Positions 8,860 to 10,259 of a DNA stretch of 10,259 bases are shown here, one piece after another (the first letter of the stretch is position 1; the number at the start of each line of letters is the position of its first letter). Source of the stretch: Myxococcota bacterium. Its GTDB lineage: Bacteria; Myxococcota; Polyangia; GCA-2747355; JAKLHH01. The stretch lies in the NCBI GenBank assembly GCA_022710245.1, contig JAKLHH010000173.1:1-10259 (forward strand), read 5' to 3'. The translations under genes were made by a program, and so were the position numbers. Under the pieces are notes generated by a model, which did not search any database, was not told the origin of the DNA, and worked only from the letters and a program-made list of their open reading frames with translations.

Positions 8860-10062
8860 ATGCGTCGAAACCTCGCTGCGCTCGTCGTGGTCATCGCCGC
8901 GTGCAACGACAGCTCGAGCCCCGCCGACCTGAGGCTCGACCGGGGGCTCGCCGACCGCGCCTCTGACCAGCGTGGCGAGCCGCGCCCCGACGCCCGCCAC
9001 GACCTCTCGCCGGACACCAGGCCCCCCGCCCCGGCGCGCTGGGACAGGCTCGCCGACCTCACGGTGCCCCGCCATCGCCACACCCTCACCGTGCTGCAGG
9101 ACGGCTCGCTCCTCGCCGTCGGTGGCTACAGCTACGATCCGCAGGCTCATGGCCTGAGCTCGGCCGAGCGCTACGACGCGAAGACCGACACCTGGACGGC
9201 CGTCCCCAGCATGAGCTCGGAGCACTTCGACCACCAGGCGGTCGCGCTGAAGGATGGGCGGGTCCTCATCGTCGGCGGCTGCAAGGACAGCCTGAGCAAC
9301 GTCTGCATGCTCGGCGTCCCCTCGGAGCGCTATGACCCGAAGGCGGCGACGAACCCGTGGAAGACGGTCCCGGGGCCCACCTTCCGGCGCGAGCACGCGG
9401 CAGCGGCGCTGCTGGACGGGCGGGCGCTCGTCGTCGGCGGCTACGACTCGAGCAAGGAGCACACGAGCCTCGAGGTCTTCGACCCCTCGGACGACAGCTG
9501 GACCACGCTCTCACCGACCCTCGGCACGCCCCGGCTGGGTCTGACCGCCACCGTCCTGAAGAACGGCCAGGTCCTGCTGGCCGGAGGCTACGTGGGCGCG
9601 ACGAACCTCGACTCCCTCGAGCTCTTCGACCCGGCGATCGGCACGCTCAAGCTGCTCACCGCCACCCTCAAGCAGGCGCGCTTCCGCCACAGCGCCACCT
9701 TGCTCCAGGACGGCCGCGTGCTGATCGTCGGCGGGGCGTGCGGCAAGAGCTGCTACCCGGACGCGGCCGAGCTCTACGACCCAGCCACCAGCACCATCTC
9801 CTCGGCGGGCTCCTACAAGCCGGGGGAGGGCGCGACGGCCACCCTCCTCGAGGACGGACGTGTGCTCGTCGCCGGCGGCAACATGGCGTACAGCAGCGCG
9901 TCGCTCTACCTGCCGGCGACCTCCGCCTGGAAGACGACGCTGGCCCTCACCGTCGGACGTCAACTGCACCAGGCCGTCCGCCTCGGGGCGGCGGTGATCG
10001 TGGTGGGAGGCAGCGATGACCAGGGAGAGCCGCTGACCAGCGTCGCGCAGTACACCCCCTAG
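8860..10062 (+). CDS. Kelch-repeat lipoprotein (seven-bladed beta-propeller)
   Basis: A 400-residue exported lipoprotein with a Kelch/galactose-oxidase-type propeller; its binding partner is unknown. The signal peptide MRRNLAALVVVIAAC ends in an IAAC lipobox with Cys15 as the lipidation site. Asn at +2 argues for the outer membrane under the E. coli rule. Residues 16-60 are a disordered Asp/Arg/Pro linker. Repeats of the form DGRVLIVGG...ERYDP...W..V follow: VGG motifs appear about every 45-55 residues, seven in total. The last blade lacks its outer strand, which the ARWDRLADLTV segment at 60-69 probably supplies (velcro closure). No enzyme active site is visible; the Tyr/Cys/His copper ligands of galactose oxidase cannot be assigned. 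The ATG at 8860 is preferred; a GTG one codon earlier (8857) is possible, and the Shine-Dalgarno (GGTGAG) is weak. It is probably cotranscribed with the next gene, 18 bases downstream. Confidence 0.85.
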   Translation: MRRNLAALVVVIAACNDSSSPADLRLDRGLADRASDQRGEPRPDARHDLSPDTRPPAPARWDRLADLTVPRHRHTLTVLQDGSLLAVGGYSYDPQAHGLSSAERYDAKTDTWTAVPSMSSEHFDHQAVALKDGRVLIVGGCKDSLSNVCMLGVPSERYDPKAATNPWKTVPGPTFRREHAAAALLDGRALVVGGYDSSKEHTSLEVFDPSDDSWTTLSPTLGTPRLGLTATVLKNGQVLLAGGYVGATNLDSLELFDPAIGTLKLLTATLKQARFRHSATLLQDGRVLIVGGACGKSCYPDAAELYDPATSTISSAGSYKPGEGATATLLEDGRVLVAGGNMAYSSASLYLPATSAWKTTLALTVGRQLHQAVRLGAAVIVVGGSDDQGEPLTSVAQYTP

Positions 10063-10080
10063 CTTCGAGCGAGCGCCGAG

Positions 10081-10259
10081 ATGAGCCGAACCCTGATCTC
10101 CCTGGTCCTGCTGGCGAGCCTCACGGCCCACTGCAGCGATCGCACCCCCTCCCCCACCGACCTCGGTCCCGGCGAGCGCGTCGTCAGCCCTGACGGCCGG
10201 CTCGACCTGCCGGCGAGCGAGGCGCGGGTCGACCAGCTCGCTCCCGACGTGAAGCCGCC
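10081..10259 (+). CDS. Second lipoprotein-like secreted protein, N-terminal part, runs off right edge
   Basis: The first 59 residues are visible. The start MSRTLISLVLLASLTAHC is a short n-region plus hydrophobic core ending in Cys18, followed by an Asp/Pro linker (SDRTPSPTDL, then DLPASEARVDQLAPDVKP). The layout copies the preceding Kelch lipoprotein, whose mature end is CNDSSSPADL. The residue before Cys18 is His, which breaks the usual [GAS]C lipobox, so lipidation is less certain than for its neighbour. It begins 18 bases after the Kelch gene's stop, so cotranscription is likely. The functional domain lies beyond the window; another Kelch propeller is a reasonable guess but is not seen. 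Confidence 0.65.
   Translation, partial: MSRTLISLVLLASLTAHCSDRTPSPTDLGPGERVVSPDGRLDLPASEARVDQLAPDVKP

Noticed and set aside
8046..9089. Longer adk start giving a 347-residue protein
   Set aside because: The extra N-terminus has no domain and overlaps the divergent lipoprotein gene. The ATG at 8678 has an AAGGAG site and puts the P-loop at residue 7, as in the family.

Overview
The window is very GC-rich, with almost every coding codon ending in G or C. Together with Cys-anchored lipoproteins that carry Asp/Pro-rich linkers and a Kelch beta-propeller, this suggests a myxobacterium or other Myxococcota (formerly Deltaproteobacteria). That placement is inference from composition and gene style; no marker gene here fixes the lineage.

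Layout from left to right. (1) The 5' end of a J-domain co-chaperone gene on the minus strand runs off the left edge (1-264). (2) A 359-base gap is followed by a 161-residue protein of unknown function on the plus strand (624-1109). (3) Adenine deaminase, ade (1191-2972, plus), carries an unusual in-frame 51-bp palindromic insert at the junction of its catalytic and C-terminal domains. (4) A 405-base repeat-rich spacer (2973-3377) lies between the converging 3' ends of ade and hutU. It holds about four units of a ~53-bp tandem repeat with two conserved dyads per unit, a 44-bp near-perfect palindrome, and three copies of a 19-bp repeat. (5) A minus-strand run reads adk (8678-8046), glgP (7972-5465), hutU (5390-3378), with 73- and 74-base gaps. 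(6) A divergent control region (8679-8859) carries a good adk promoter candidate, a consensus TTGACA box facing the other way, and a 14-bp perfect palindrome. (7) Two consecutive lipoprotein genes lie on the plus strand: a complete seven-bladed Kelch propeller (8860-10062) and the start of a second (10081 to the right edge).

The protein-coding genes are mostly conserved metabolism: adenine salvage or breakdown (ade), adenylate interconversion (adk), glycogen breakdown (glgP) and the second step of histidine degradation (hutU). No hutH, hutI or hutG lies within the window, and hutU is the long 670-residue form resembling animal urocanase. There is no sign of a defence system, prophage, transposase or CRISPR array.

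The part that is not routine is the repeat biology around ade and hutU. The spacer holds mosaic palindromic units with compensatory arm changes, and a palindrome ending in the same TTGC...GCAA-type arms interrupts the ade reading frame without breaking it. A REP- or BIME-like family that can also insert in-frame into coding sequence would explain both, but this needs genome-wide repeat searches.
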